In this document: in pieces, positions 17,754 to 26,211 of the stretch
Position numbering within the stretch: the stretch's first letter is position 1
Layout of the letters: every line of letters starts with the position of its first letter
Assembly (NCBI GenBank): GCA_964368495.1
Contig: CAYJAJ010000011.1
Span: 1-57,193 of the forward strand
DNA: 57,193 nucleotides
From: CALVGQ01 sp964368495
GTDB lineage: Bacteria; Bacillota_I; Bacilli_A; Erysipelotrichales; Erysipelotrichaceae
Direction of reading: 5' to 3'
Program-made: the position numbers and the translations under genes
Notes under the pieces: model-generated
What the model was told of the DNA's origin: nothing
The model's input: the letters and a program-made list of their open reading frames with translations, nothing else
Database searches by the model: none

Positions 17754-18293
17754 ATGGATATTGGAGCGCGAATCAAACAATTGAGAACAAAGAATAATTT
17801 AACACTTGAAGAATTAGCGAGCAGATGTGAATTAACAAAAGGGTTTTTATCCCAATTGGAGAGAAATCTGACTTCACCTTCTATTACAACGCTTCAAGAT
17901 GTTAGTGAAGCTTTAGGGTGTACGCTTTCTAAATTTTTTCAAGAGGAGGAAGATGAAAAAATAGTCTTTACATCTGATGATTACTTTATTGATGAAAAAG
18001 AAAAAAGTACAATTCATTGGATTGTTCCTAATGCACAGAAAAATGAAATGGAACCCATATTGCTTGAACTTGAGCCTCAAGGGGAGTCTCAACATATTGC
18101 ATGCCATGAAGGGGAAGAATTTGGTTATGTACTTAGTGGTCGAATTAAATTAATTAACAGTGATACAATGAATGAAATTATTATTAAAAAGGGTCAAACA
18201 TTTTATTTAAAAGGGGCAATGAATCATTATTTGTTAAATGATTCAAATCAATTAGCCAAAGTGCTGTGGATTTGTACACCACCAATGTTTTAG
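17754..18293 (+). CDS. XRE family regulator with C-terminal cupin domain (polyamine-type)
   Basis: This is a 179-residue transcription factor. Residues 6-60 form an XRE helix-turn-helix (IKQLRTKNNLTLEELASRCE, then LTKGFLSQLERNLTSPS). Residues about 105-178 form a single cupin beta-barrel (HEGEEFGYVLSGRIKLI and KGQTFYLKGAMNHYLLN), the sensory domain used by PuuR-like regulators. It sits 14 bp before potA, so it probably controls this polyamine uptake operon. The repeated palindromes before this gene and before potD1 are the obvious candidate targets, which would give autoregulation and joint control of both units (inference). RBS GAGGTG. Confidence 0.92.
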   Translation: MDIGARIKQLRTKNNLTLEELASRCELTKGFLSQLERNLTSPSITTLQDVSEALGCTLSKFFQEEEDEKIVFTSDDYFIDEKEKSTIHWIVPNAQKNEMEPILLELEPQGESQHIACHEGEEFGYVLSGRIKLINSDTMNEIIIKKGQTFYLKGAMNHYLLNDSNQLAKVLWICTPPMF

Positions 18294-18307
18294 GGGAGGA
18301 TTAGGAA

Positions 18308-19882
18308 ATGAAAAAATTAATTCAATTTAAAAACATAGTTAAAGAATTTGATGGCACATTGGTGCTTAAAGGTATTAATTTAGATATTAATGAAAATGAG
18401 TTTGTTACATTACTTGGACCATCCGGTTGTGGTAAAACTACATTACTTCGTATTTTAGGTGGATTTTTAGATTTGACTGAAGGACAAGTGATTTTTGATG
18501 GTAATGATTTAAAAAATGTACCAGCATACAAAAGAGAGTTAAATACAGTGTTTCAAAAATATGCACTGTTTCCACATATGAATGTATACGATAATGTTGC
18601 ATTTGGTTTGAAAATCAAGAAAATGTCTAAAGATGTTATTGAACAAAAAGTTAATCGTATGTTGGCACTTGTTAATTTGGATGGATACGCAAAAAGAAAT
18701 GCTATGCAATTATCAGGTGGTCAACAACAACGAGTTGCGATTGCTAGGGCTTTAGTAAATGAGCCAAGTGTATTATTGCTTGATGAACCACTGGGTGCCC
18801 TTGATTCTAAACTTCGAAAAGAAATGCAACACGAATTAAAACGCATTCAACAAGAAGTAGGGATAACATTTATTTTTGTTACTCATGATCAAGAAGAGGC
18901 ACTAACAATGTCGGATAAGATTGTTGTAATGAAAGATGGAGAAATCCAACAAATTGGAACTCCCGAAGAAATTTATAATGAACCTACAAATGAGTTTGTT
19001 GCAAAATTTATTGGAGAGAGTAACATTATCGATGGAGTGATGAAAGAAGACTATTTAGTACGATTTGATGATAAAAACTACGAGTGCGTTGATTTTGGAT
19101 TTAAACAAAATGAAAATGTTGATATTGTGCTTCGCCCTGAAGATATTGATATTGTTTCGCGTAAAGAGGGTATTTTAAATGGGGTAGTAAAATCTGTTTT
19201 ATTTAAAGGAGTTCATTATGAAATTATTGTCGAAACTGTAAAAGGAACAAGTAAAACAGTAAAAATGCATATTCTAAAGAACCATGACCTTTATAACGAG
19301 GACGCACAAGAAAAAATCAGTGCGAATGACTTTACGATGGACTTAGAGGATGTTGAAAATATTAGTGATTCTGAGGTAGTGGCAAGAGCAAATGCACAAG
19401 CATGGTCTACTAAGGATGAGGAAGATTTATCACTTTCTAAAGTTAGTTTTGATGTCAAAAATGAGCCTGGAACTTACCCAGTTACGTTCTCTACTAATAA
19501 GGGAACATCGATTACAGTGCATATTACGGTTGTTGAGCCGATTTATATTGAAGATGATAAAAAAGGTGTTGGTATTACTGCTTTTGATTTCTACAAAACA
19601 GCAGACGAGCTACAAGAAAGCATGGCTTTGTCGATTGATTTTAAAAAGTGGGCTAATGCACAAGCTTGGGATTTAGAGGATGATAGTGTTGTAGAAATCA
19701 CAGATGTTGATTATGACTTTGATCCAGAAACAATCGTTGAAGGAGATTATGAAATTACATTCTCAACACGTGGTAGAGAATTTAAAATACACTCAACGGA
19801 TATTGCCAAAGAGGGAGCTAAAGTAGGATTAAAGTTTGAACCTCAAGATATACATGTAATGTCGAAATTAGGTAGTTATTAA
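18308..19882 (+). CDS. potA: Spermidine/putrescine ABC transporter ATPase PotA with Ig-like insertion
   Basis: This is the ATP-hydrolysing subunit of the PotABCD polyamine importer. The ATPase domain is complete: Walker A GPSGCGKTT near residue 38, signature LSGGQQQR near 136, Walker B LLLDEPLGALD near 157. The C-terminal TOBE regulatory domain begins near 273 (LRPEDIDIV) and is resumed at about 498 (AKVGLKFEPQDIHVMSKLG). Between these halves about 180 extra residues (roughly 315-497) contain two similar repeats, each opening with ANAQAW and ending in a GTYPVTFST- or GDYEITFST-like strand. These resemble beta-sandwich repeats of Gram-positive surface adhesins. Typical PotA has about 350-380 residues; this one has 524. 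RBS GGGGAGGATTAGG. Its end overlaps potB. Confidence 0.95.
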   Translation: MKKLIQFKNIVKEFDGTLVLKGINLDINENEFVTLLGPSGCGKTTLLRILGGFLDLTEGQVIFDGNDLKNVPAYKRELNTVFQKYALFPHMNVYDNVAFGLKIKKMSKDVIEQKVNRMLALVNLDGYAKRNAMQLSGGQQQRVAIARALVNEPSVLLLDEPLGALDSKLRKEMQHELKRIQQEVGITFIFVTHDQEEALTMSDKIVVMKDGEIQQIGTPEEIYNEPTNEFVAKFIGESNIIDGVMKEDYLVRFDDKNYECVDFGFKQNENVDIVLRPEDIDIVSRKEGILNGVVKSVLFKGVHYEIIVETVKGTSKTVKMHILKNHDLYNEDAQEKISANDFTMDLEDVENISDSEVVARANAQAWSTKDEEDLSLSKVSFDVKNEPGTYPVTFSTNKGTSITVHITVVEPIYIEDDKKGVGITAFDFYKTADELQESMALSIDFKKWANAQAWDLEDDSVVEITDVDYDFDPETIVEGDYEITFSTRGREFKIHSTDIAKEGAKVGLKFEPQDIHVMSKLGSY

Positions 19883-20664
19883 TGAAAACATTTGCTAGAC
19901 TTGCGAATCCATATATGCTTTGGATAAGTATCTTCATTGTAATGCCAATGTTGATGATCTTGTTTTATGCATTTACTATAGATGGAAACGATGTGCTAAC
20001 GATACGTTTTACGTTGGATAATTTTGTGAGATTTTTTTCAGACACAATTTTTCCAAATGTATTATGGAGATCGTTAAGTATTGCGTTTATAACAACTGTT
20101 ATCTGTATTTTAATAGGTTATCCTACTGCCTATTTTATTTCTAAAACATCGGATAAAACACAAATGTGGCTGATATTACTTATTACTCTTCCTATGTGGA
20201 TTAATATGCTTGTTCGAACATACGCATGGCGTGGAATATTAATGAACTTTGATATTAGCAATGAAATGAAAGTGTTTATTGGTATGGTTTATAACTTTTT
20301 ACCATTTATGATTATTCAAATTTATACTGCTTTATCGAAAATGGATAAAAGTTTATTTCAAGCAGCTGCTGATTTAGGTGCTGATAAAAAAGAAACATTT
20401 TTTAAAGTAGTACTTCCTCTATCTGTTCCAGGAGTTATTTCAGGGATTACATTAGTGTTCTTACCTGCAGTATCAACATTTTTCATTCCAAAATTATTGG
20501 GTGGTGGAGATTATGTGTTGATTGGTAATTTGATTGAAAATTATTTTGTGTCCACAGGGGATTGGAATTTTGGCTCTGCGATATCATTAATAATGGCATT
20601 GATAATTATGCTTTCTATGTATATTACAAAGAAAATCGATGTACAAAGTAAGGAGGAAAGTTAG
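19882..20664 (+). CDS. potB: Spermidine/putrescine ABC transporter permease PotB
   Basis: This is a 260-residue inner-membrane permease with about six helices. It forms the translocation path with PotC and is driven by PotA. The EAA loop that docks on the ATPase reads AAADLGADKKETFFKVVLPLSVPG (residues ~157-180). The start codon ATG overlaps the potA stop codon by one base, showing tight coupling. A RBS-like AGG lies only within the potA end, so translation probably depends on coupling. Confidence 0.95.
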   Translation: MKTFARLANPYMLWISIFIVMPMLMILFYAFTIDGNDVLTIRFTLDNFVRFFSDTIFPNVLWRSLSIAFITTVICILIGYPTAYFISKTSDKTQMWLILLITLPMWINMLVRTYAWRGILMNFDISNEMKVFIGMVYNFLPFMIIQIYTALSKMDKSLFQAAADLGADKKETFFKVVLPLSVPGVISGITLVFLPAVSTFFIPKLLGGGDYVLIGNLIENYFVSTGDWNFGSAISLIMALIIMLSMYITKKIDVQSKEES

Positions 20665-20665
20665 T

Positions 20666-21466
20666 ATGAAACTAAAAAATCTTCCGAGTAAGCTATTTTT
20701 ATGGGTTGTTATGCTGTTTTTCTACTTACCTATATTTTATGTCATACTGTTTTCATTCAATGATTCAAAGTCATTGAATCACTTTACAGGGTTTTCATTA
20801 GAGTGGTATGAATCGATGTTTAATAATCGCACAATGATGGAGTCAATTTATTACACTGTCATTATTGCAGTTATTGCAACTTTCGTAAGTACAATTGTAG
20901 GAACAATAACAGCAATTGGTTTGTCGAAGTCGAAAAAAATTGTAAGAGATGTAGTTTTACAAGTAAACGATTTACCGATGTTGAATCCTGAAATTGTAAC
21001 AGCAATTGGGTTAATGTTGTTTTTTACTTCAATGAATATAGAATTAGGATTTATGACATTGCTGATATCTCATATTATCTTCTGTATTCCTTACGTTATA
21101 TTAAGTATTATGCCTAAGCTAAGGATGTTAGATAACAATTTGGCTGAAGCAGCGCTTGACTTAGGTGCGACTCCATGGCAAGCACTCACAAAAGTTATTG
21201 TACCTCAAATCAAACCAGGGATTGTTACTGGGGCATTAATTGCCTTTACGATGTCATTTGACGACTTTGTAATTAGTTTCTTTACGACTGGTCCTGGGGT
21301 AAACAATATATCGATTTATGTTTATACAATGTATAAGCGAATCAATCCAAGTATCAATGCTTTAAGTACACTAATTATTATAACAATCACAGTTGTGTTG
21401 TTGATAATTAATGTTGTACCAATGATTAATGAAAAAAGGAGAAAGAAAAATGAAAAAAATGTTTAA
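20666..21466 (+). CDS. potC: Spermidine/putrescine ABC transporter permease PotC
   Basis: This is a 266-residue permease, the partner of PotB. Start ATG 20666 is preferred over the ATG at 20639 because AAGGAGGAAAG immediately precedes it. The membrane start LWVVMLFFYLPIFYVILFSF is typical of PotC. The EAA loop reads AALDLGATPWQALTKVIVPQ near residues 167-186, and the conserved FTMSFDDFVISFFTTGPG follows it. It overlaps potD2 by 17 bp. Confidence 0.95.
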   Translation: MKLKNLPSKLFLWVVMLFFYLPIFYVILFSFNDSKSLNHFTGFSLEWYESMFNNRTMMESIYYTVIIAVIATFVSTIVGTITAIGLSKSKKIVRDVVLQVNDLPMLNPEIVTAIGLMLFFTSMNIELGFMTLLISHIIFCIPYVILSIMPKLRMLDNNLAEAALDLGATPWQALTKVIVPQIKPGIVTGALIAFTMSFDDFVISFFTTGPGVNNISIYVYTMYKRINPSINALSTLIIITITVVLLIINVVPMINEKRRKKNEKNV

Positions 21467-22538
21467 ATTAGTATTATGCGGTTTAATTGGTGTGTCGTTA
21501 ACTGCATGTAGTTCAAATGGAGGAACAAGTAATATAGACCCTATGGAAACATACGGTTGTGATACCTTGCAAGTATATAACTGGGGTGAATACGTTGGTG
21601 AAAATGTTATTGCTAATTTTGAAGATGAATACAATGTTAAAATAAGTTATTCATTATTTGGAAGCAATGAAGAAATGTATACAAAGTTATTAGGTAATGC
21701 TAATTACGATATACTTATTCCATCTGATTACATGGTTGAACGCTTAATTGAAGAAGATATGGTTCAACCGCTTGATTTAAGTTTAATTCCAAATATGGAA
21801 TTGCTTTATGATGGTATTCCAAACTTAGCGTTTGATGAAGGAAATGAATATTCTGTACCTTATTTCTGGGGGACTGTTGGAATCGTATATGATTCAACAA
21901 TTATTGATCCAGCTGATGTTGAAAGTATGGGCTATGAAATCTTCCGCAGTGAAAAATATGCAGGAGAGGATATTGTTGTTTATGATTCAGAACGTGATTC
22001 ATTTATGATGGCACTTAAAGCCTTAGGATATTCAATGAATACAGAAAATATCGATGAAATTGAAGAAGCTTATGAATGGCTTGTTGATGTTGATCAAACA
22101 TTAAATCCATCTTACCTTCAAGATGAAGTTATTGATGGTATGATTAATGGTGAATTTGCAATGGCAAACGTATATAGTGGAGACGCTGCATATATGTTGA
22201 GTGAAAATGAAAATTTAGCATTCTTTACACCAAATGAAGGTACCAATTATTGGGTAGATTCAATTGTTATTCCAAAAGCATCAGAATGTTCTGCATTAGC
22301 ACATGAATTCATCAACTATACATTAAGTTATGATGCAGCTTTTGATAATTCAAACTATGTTGGATACTCATCTCCAAATGCTGAAGTATTAGAAGAATTA
22401 TCTGCTGAAGGTGGTTATTATGAAGGTAATGAAGCATATAAACCAAATACAGACAATCCATTAAATGAAGGATTTAGACATAACGAAGCGCAAAAGAAAG
22501 AACTTGCAGATCGTTGGATTCGTGTAAAAAATCAATAA
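21450..22538 (+). CDS. potD: Spermidine/putrescine-binding lipoprotein (PotD paralogue 2)
   Basis: This is a 362-residue lipoprotein with a signal peptide and lipobox LTAC (C20). The binding-protein fold begins at YNWGEYVGENVIANFEDEY. It contains IPSDYMVERLI and VPYFWGTVGIVYDST. It closes the potABCD operon, overlapping potC by 17 bp, with RBS AAAGGAG. It is clearly a paralogue of the separate potD upstream of the regulator; both start their mature part with an IDPxETYGCD segment. Two binding proteins for one permease may widen the ligand range or respond to different conditions (inference). Confidence 0.95.
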   Translation: MKKMFKLVLCGLIGVSLTACSSNGGTSNIDPMETYGCDTLQVYNWGEYVGENVIANFEDEYNVKISYSLFGSNEEMYTKLLGNANYDILIPSDYMVERLIEEDMVQPLDLSLIPNMELLYDGIPNLAFDEGNEYSVPYFWGTVGIVYDSTIIDPADVESMGYEIFRSEKYAGEDIVVYDSERDSFMMALKALGYSMNTENIDEIEEAYEWLVDVDQTLNPSYLQDEVIDGMINGEFAMANVYSGDAAYMLSENENLAFFTPNEGTNYWVDSIVIPKASECSALAHEFINYTLSYDAAFDNSNYVGYSSPNAEVLEELSAEGGYYEGNEAYKPNTDNPLNEGFRHNEAQKKELADRWIRVKNQ

Positions 22539-22551
22539 AAATCCTTTATTG

Positions 22552-22575
22552 CCTCGCTAATGCGGGGTTTTTTTA
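22552..22575 (+). terminator. Rho-independent terminator after pot operon
   Basis: CCTCGC/GCGGGG (22552-22557, 22562-22567) with a TAAT loop, followed by eight T. Confidence 0.82.
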
Positions 22576-22625
22576 TTTTCATAATAATGGTACAATAAAA
22601 AAAGTGAAGAAGTGAGGTGGTAATT

Positions 22626-23162
22626 GTGCAAAAAAATAATGAATTAAACAACTGGCTTGATATTATGGCAGATATTACACTGCCAAGGTGGGAACAACTT
22701 CCTGATATTGATTTATATATGGTTCAAGTTTTACAACTCATGGAAAAGTATTTAAATCCTCTATTTTCTTTTAAGGATGAAAAAATATTAACGAAATCGA
22801 TGATAAATAACTATGTTAAACTACAATTAATTCCGCCACCTGTAAAAAAACAATATACGAAAAGACATGTTGCATATTTAATGGCTATTACCATATTGAA
22901 ACAAATATTACCAATCAGTGATTTGAAGATTGGTTTAGTGAAATCAATTGAAACTCATGGAGAAAAGAAAGCATACAATACTTTTGTAGAAAGCTTAGAA
23001 AGAGCAATTCAAAGTTGTGCTCTTACATATAAAAACAAAGAGAATTTAAATATGATGATGGAAAACTATGATGATAGTTTAGTGGTAGTACGCTTTGCGG
23101 TTATTTCATTAAGTACAAAAATTATTACACAAAAAATTATTGAAGAAAAGTATTCTGATTAA
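22626..23162 (+). CDS. DUF1836 family protein
   Basis: This 178-residue protein belongs to the DUF1836 family, which is common in Bacillota and has no established function. The conserved N-terminal core is present: DITLPRWEQLPDIDLYMVQV, then LTKSMINNYVKLQLIPPPVKKQYTKRHVAYL. That stretch resembles a winged/HTH segment of MerR-like type, where KSMINNYVK would be the recognition part, so a DNA-binding role is plausible but unproven. Start GTG 22626 is preferred because GAGGTGG lies 5 bp before it. The stop codon overlaps the next gene's ATG (TAATG), so the two form an operon. Confidence 0.8.
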   Translation: MQKNNELNNWLDIMADITLPRWEQLPDIDLYMVQVLQLMEKYLNPLFSFKDEKILTKSMINNYVKLQLIPPPVKKQYTKRHVAYLMAITILKQILPISDLKIGLVKSIETHGEKKAYNTFVESLERAIQSCALTYKNKENLNMMMENYDDSLVVVRFAVISLSTKIITQKIIEEKYSD

Positions 23163-23995
23163 TGGAGGTTCAAGTGGAAAACTCTCTTACTAAATTAAAA
23201 CATATTGTTACTAAAGAAGATATTGTAAAAACTTTAAAGAAAAATGGAATTAAAGAAGGAATGGTATTAGAAGTGCATGCATCACTTTCTTCATTTGGTT
23301 ATGTGGTTGGAGGAGCGCAAACTGTAGTTGATGCGTTAATTGACACAGTAGGTTATAATGGAACCTTGCTTATGTCGATGTATTGTGCATCAAACAGTGA
23401 GCCGACTTACTGGGCACAACCAACTATTCCATACACGGCAATAAAAAACATTCGTGATCAAATCCCAGCATTTGATAAAAAAAATTCTGATACATACAAA
23501 ATGGGAGAAGTTCTTCAAAATTTACGAAGAAGAAGTGGGGTTGTAATTTCAAATCATCCTGCATATAGTCATATTGCTTGGGGAAAGTATTCGAAATTTT
23601 TATGTAATCGACATAGTTTGCATTTGCCATTATCCATTGAATCTCCATTAGGAAGAATGCAGGAATTACGCGGATATGTGCTTTTGATGGGTTGTGATTA
23701 TAGTTGTTGTTCAATTTTTCACCTCGCTGAGGAAATTACAAAATGTCGACCAATTCAAATCAATGGATCTGCTGTTGAAATAGATGGGAATCGGATATGG
23801 AAGAAATATTTATGTTCGAATTATGATAGTAATGAGTTTAATGCGATTGGCCAATTGATAGAAAACCGCAAGTGGATAAAAAAATTTAACATTGGAGATT
23901 CTCATTGCCGTCTATTTAAAACAAATGTCGCGGTTAATACAGCAATTGATTATTATAATAAAAATAGTTTTTTGCAGTATTATAATATTAAATAA
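23162..23995 (+). CDS. Aminoglycoside N3-acetyltransferase-like protein, AAC(3) family
   Basis: This 277-residue protein has the AAC(3)/YokD fold. The family pattern is clear: LEVHASLSSFGYVVGGAQTV near residue 37, DALIDTVGYNGTLLM, MGEVLQNLRRRSGVVISNHP near 116, and SPLGRMQELRGYVLLMGCDYSCCSIFHLAEE. Members acetylate the 3-amino group of aminoglycosides with acetyl-CoA, but many chromosomal homologues have other or unknown substrates, so resistance cannot be assumed. ATG 23162 overlaps the previous stop; a GTG at 23174 has a better-placed GGAGG and could be the true start. The end is fused with a strong terminator stem. Confidence 0.85.
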   Translation: MEVQVENSLTKLKHIVTKEDIVKTLKKNGIKEGMVLEVHASLSSFGYVVGGAQTVVDALIDTVGYNGTLLMSMYCASNSEPTYWAQPTIPYTAIKNIRDQIPAFDKKNSDTYKMGEVLQNLRRRSGVVISNHPAYSHIAWGKYSKFLCNRHSLHLPLSIESPLGRMQELRGYVLLMGCDYSCCSIFHLAEEITKCRPIQINGSAVEIDGNRIWKKYLCSNYDSNEFNAIGQLIENRKWIKKFNIGDSHCRLFKTNVAVNTAIDYYNKNSFLQYYNIK

Positions 23996-24020
23996 GCACA
24001 TCCATGCGGATGTGCTTATT
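23991..24020. terminator. Bidirectional terminator between AAC(3)-like gene and fRMsr gene
   Basis: A perfect 13-bp stem AATAAGCACATCC/GGATGTGCTTATT with an ATGC loop spans the gap between two convergent genes and includes the stop codon of the first. T runs on either side are weak. Confidence 0.75.
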
Positions 24021-24022
24021 AA

Positions 24023-24508
24023 TTAAATGTGAGTTTTTTTGTGAAATTCACCAATTATGCTAGCTACTGTTTCCATGTTGATTTGATCGGTATCATCAAA
24101 TCGATTATATTTTGGTGAATCGATATCTAAAACACCAATAAGTTGTCCATCACTAAAAATAGGGCAGACAATTTCACTGTTACTAGAACCATCACAAGCA
24201 ATATGCCCTTCAAACTCATGGACATTGTCTATACGCATTGTTTTTTTCTGTGTTGCTGCAGCACCACATACCCCTTTATTAAGTGAAATACGCGTGCAAG
24301 CAACTTTTCCTTGAAACGGTCCTAGTACTAATTCGTCTGATTTTAATAAATAAAATCCTACCCAATTAATATCGTCTAGTATTTCATTCAAATACGCACT
24401 GGCATTACACAATCCACAAATATAGTCTGTTTCATCATTAAGTAGTGCAAGAAGCTGTGCTTTGATTAATGCTGTATCTGCGGTACAGCTAATGTTCATT
24501 TCCTTCAT
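24023..24508 (-). CDS. Free methionine-(R)-sulfoxide reductase (GAF domain)
   Basis: This 161-residue GAF-domain enzyme reduces free methionine-R-sulfoxide, protecting against oxidation. The three characteristic cysteines are present in GKVACTRI, NKGVCGAA and GHIACDGSSNSEIVCPI. The WVGFYLL and GVLDIDSPKYNRFDDTD motifs are typical of fRMsr (YtsP-like). Start is the ATG at 24508; an upstream GTG at 24517 is part of the RBS AGAAGGTGA. It stands alone on the minus strand. Confidence 0.92.
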   Translation of the reverse strand: MKEMNISCTADTALIKAQLLALLNDETDYICGLCNASAYLNEILDDINWVGFYLLKSDELVLGPFQGKVACTRISLNKGVCGAAATQKKTMRIDNVHEFEGHIACDGSSNSEIVCPIFSDGQLIGVLDIDSPKYNRFDDTDQINMETVASIIGEFHKKTHI

Positions 24509-24779
24509 ATTTATCACCTTCTATAAATTTAACACAATATCAGTTCAATTTAAATAAAATTAATGAATGTTTATAAGTAAGATAAGAGTATGAAGATAAT
24601 AAGTTAAAAAATATTATAAAATTATTGATTTCAATGTATAATAAATACATTCGATTAAAGTAACAAACTAGAATGAGATGGTTTATTACAACAAAGTTAA
24701 CAAATGTAAAAACCAAAAAGAAGAGATATTTTGTAGAGTGAAGCTTCAGAGGGTACTGGAAAGAAAAGGAGAATAAAAG
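24509..24779. other. Intergenic leader region before AbgB-like gene
   Basis: The 271-bp divergent gap contains a TATAAT at about 24639 that could be the -10 element for the downstream gene, without a convincing -35. The transcript would then have a leader of about 130 nt. It contains short self-complementary pieces (TGAAGCTTCA near 24740) but no riboswitch class I can name. Confidence 0.35.
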
Positions 24780-26174
24780 ATGGATCAAATGAAAGAAAAG
24801 TTATATGAATTGCAAAAACAAATGTGGGACTATGCAGAAGTAGGATTTTTAGAACATAAAACTTCTAAAGCGATGGTTGACTTTATGCGAAATGAAGGTT
24901 TTGATGTGACAGAAAATATTTGTGATATGGAAACTGCATTTGTCGGGACTTATGGTAGTGGGAAACCAGTTATTTGCATACTTGCAGAATATGACGCATT
25001 ATATGGTATGAGTCAAAAAGCAGATGTTGCGACTTACTGTCCGGATGAAAGCAAAGAAACTGGACATGGTTGTGGGCATCATTTGCTAGGAGTTGGCTCT
25101 ATTGGAGCAGCAATGTTAGTAAAAAATTATTTGCAAGAGAATAAAATCAGTGGAACTATTAAAATGGTCGGATGCCCAGCAGAAGAATCAGGAAGTGGAA
25201 AAGCATATTTGGCACGGGATGGGTTTTTCGATGATGCTGATATTGCGCTAACTTGGCATCCATCAAATTTTAATGCTGTTCAATCTGGTTCACATCAATC
25301 ATGCATTCAGTGTTATTTTAGATTTCATGGCGTTTCATCACATGCCGCAGGAAGCCCTCATTTAGGAAGAAGTGCTTTGGATGCTGCTGAACTAATGAGC
25401 GTTGGGGTAAATTATCTTAGAGAACACATGGAGAGCTCAGATCGTATCCATTACGCTTATACCAATGTTGGAGGAAAATCACCAAATGTGGTTCAAGCGG
25501 AATCAGAGGTTAAATACTTAGTTCGTTCGACTACTAATGAAAAATGCGAGGCTTTATATGAACGTGTAATTAATATTGCTAAAGGAGCTGCAATGATGAG
25601 TGAAACATCAGTAGATGTTGTTTTTGATGAGGGATTAAGTAATATTATCCCTAACTTTACACTAGAGAGTGTCTTAGCGAGTTCGTTTGAAAAAATAGGT
25701 GCTTGTGAATATACTGCGGAAGATCGTGCTTATGCTCAACAATTTAAAGATACATGTAAAACAGATATGCTTAGCGAAATGCCTCATGCAATTAAAGATA
25801 AAGAAATCGCGATTAACAATATGAAACAAAGTGCCATTAATGATATTGTCTTAAAACATCAACATAGCGAAATTTGTGAGATGGGGTCAACTGATGTTGG
25901 TGATGTGAGCTGGGTTGTTCCTACAGCACAAATAAACACTGCATGTTTTGCTTATGGTGCTGGTGCACATAGTTGGCAATGGGTAGCTCAAGGGAAATCG
26001 TTGATTGCACTGAAAGGAACCATGTTGGCTGCTGAAATTTTGGCTGATGCGACAATAGAGTGTTTAAAAAATCCAAAATGCATTGAAGAAGCAAAAAGTG
26101 AGTTCGAAACTAGATTATCGGGAAGAAAATATAAATGTTTAATCCCAAATGATGTAAAACCACATATTATTTAA
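24780..26174 (+). CDS. M20 family amidohydrolase, AbgB-like
   Basis: This is a 464-residue metal-dependent hydrolase of the M20D group, most like AbgB, the B subunit of p-aminobenzoyl-glutamate hydrolase. Metal-site motifs are ILAEYDAL near residue 68, ETGHGCGHHLLG near 93, and GCPAEESGSGKAYL near 139. The dimerisation-domain motif FHGVSSHAAGSPHLGRSALDA lies near 183-203, and the late GAHSWQWVAQGKS near 400. Its natural substrate may be another N-acyl amino acid or amide, as AbgA and AbgT are not nearby. RBS AAAAGGAG. It is followed by a terminator shared with the convergent gene. Confidence 0.85.
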   Translation: MDQMKEKLYELQKQMWDYAEVGFLEHKTSKAMVDFMRNEGFDVTENICDMETAFVGTYGSGKPVICILAEYDALYGMSQKADVATYCPDESKETGHGCGHHLLGVGSIGAAMLVKNYLQENKISGTIKMVGCPAEESGSGKAYLARDGFFDDADIALTWHPSNFNAVQSGSHQSCIQCYFRFHGVSSHAAGSPHLGRSALDAAELMSVGVNYLREHMESSDRIHYAYTNVGGKSPNVVQAESEVKYLVRSTTNEKCEALYERVINIAKGAAMMSETSVDVVFDEGLSNIIPNFTLESVLASSFEKIGACEYTAEDRAYAQQFKDTCKTDMLSEMPHAIKDKEIAINNMKQSAINDIVLKHQHSEICEMGSTDVGDVSWVVPTAQINTACFAYGAGAHSWQWVAQGKSLIALKGTMLAAEILADATIECLKNPKCIEEAKSEFETRLSGRKYKCLIPNDVKPHII

Positions 26175-26175
26175 T

Positions 26176-26211
26176 AAAAAAACGCAAAGTCTATGTGATT
26201 TTGCGTTTTTT
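26176..26211. terminator. Bidirectional terminator
   Basis: AAAAAACGCAAA and TTTGCGTTTTTT pair around an internal loop, between two convergent genes. The A run and the T run serve both strands. Confidence 0.8.

Noticed and set aside
23162..23995. Calling the AAC(3)-like gene an aminoglycoside resistance gene
   Set aside because: Fold membership alone does not show substrate; it sits in a chromosomal housekeeping context with no mobile element next to it.
24700..24779. Riboswitch or T-box-like leader before the AbgB-like gene
   Set aside because: GGGTAC and short palindromes are present, but no specifier loop, T-box sequence or terminator could be found.
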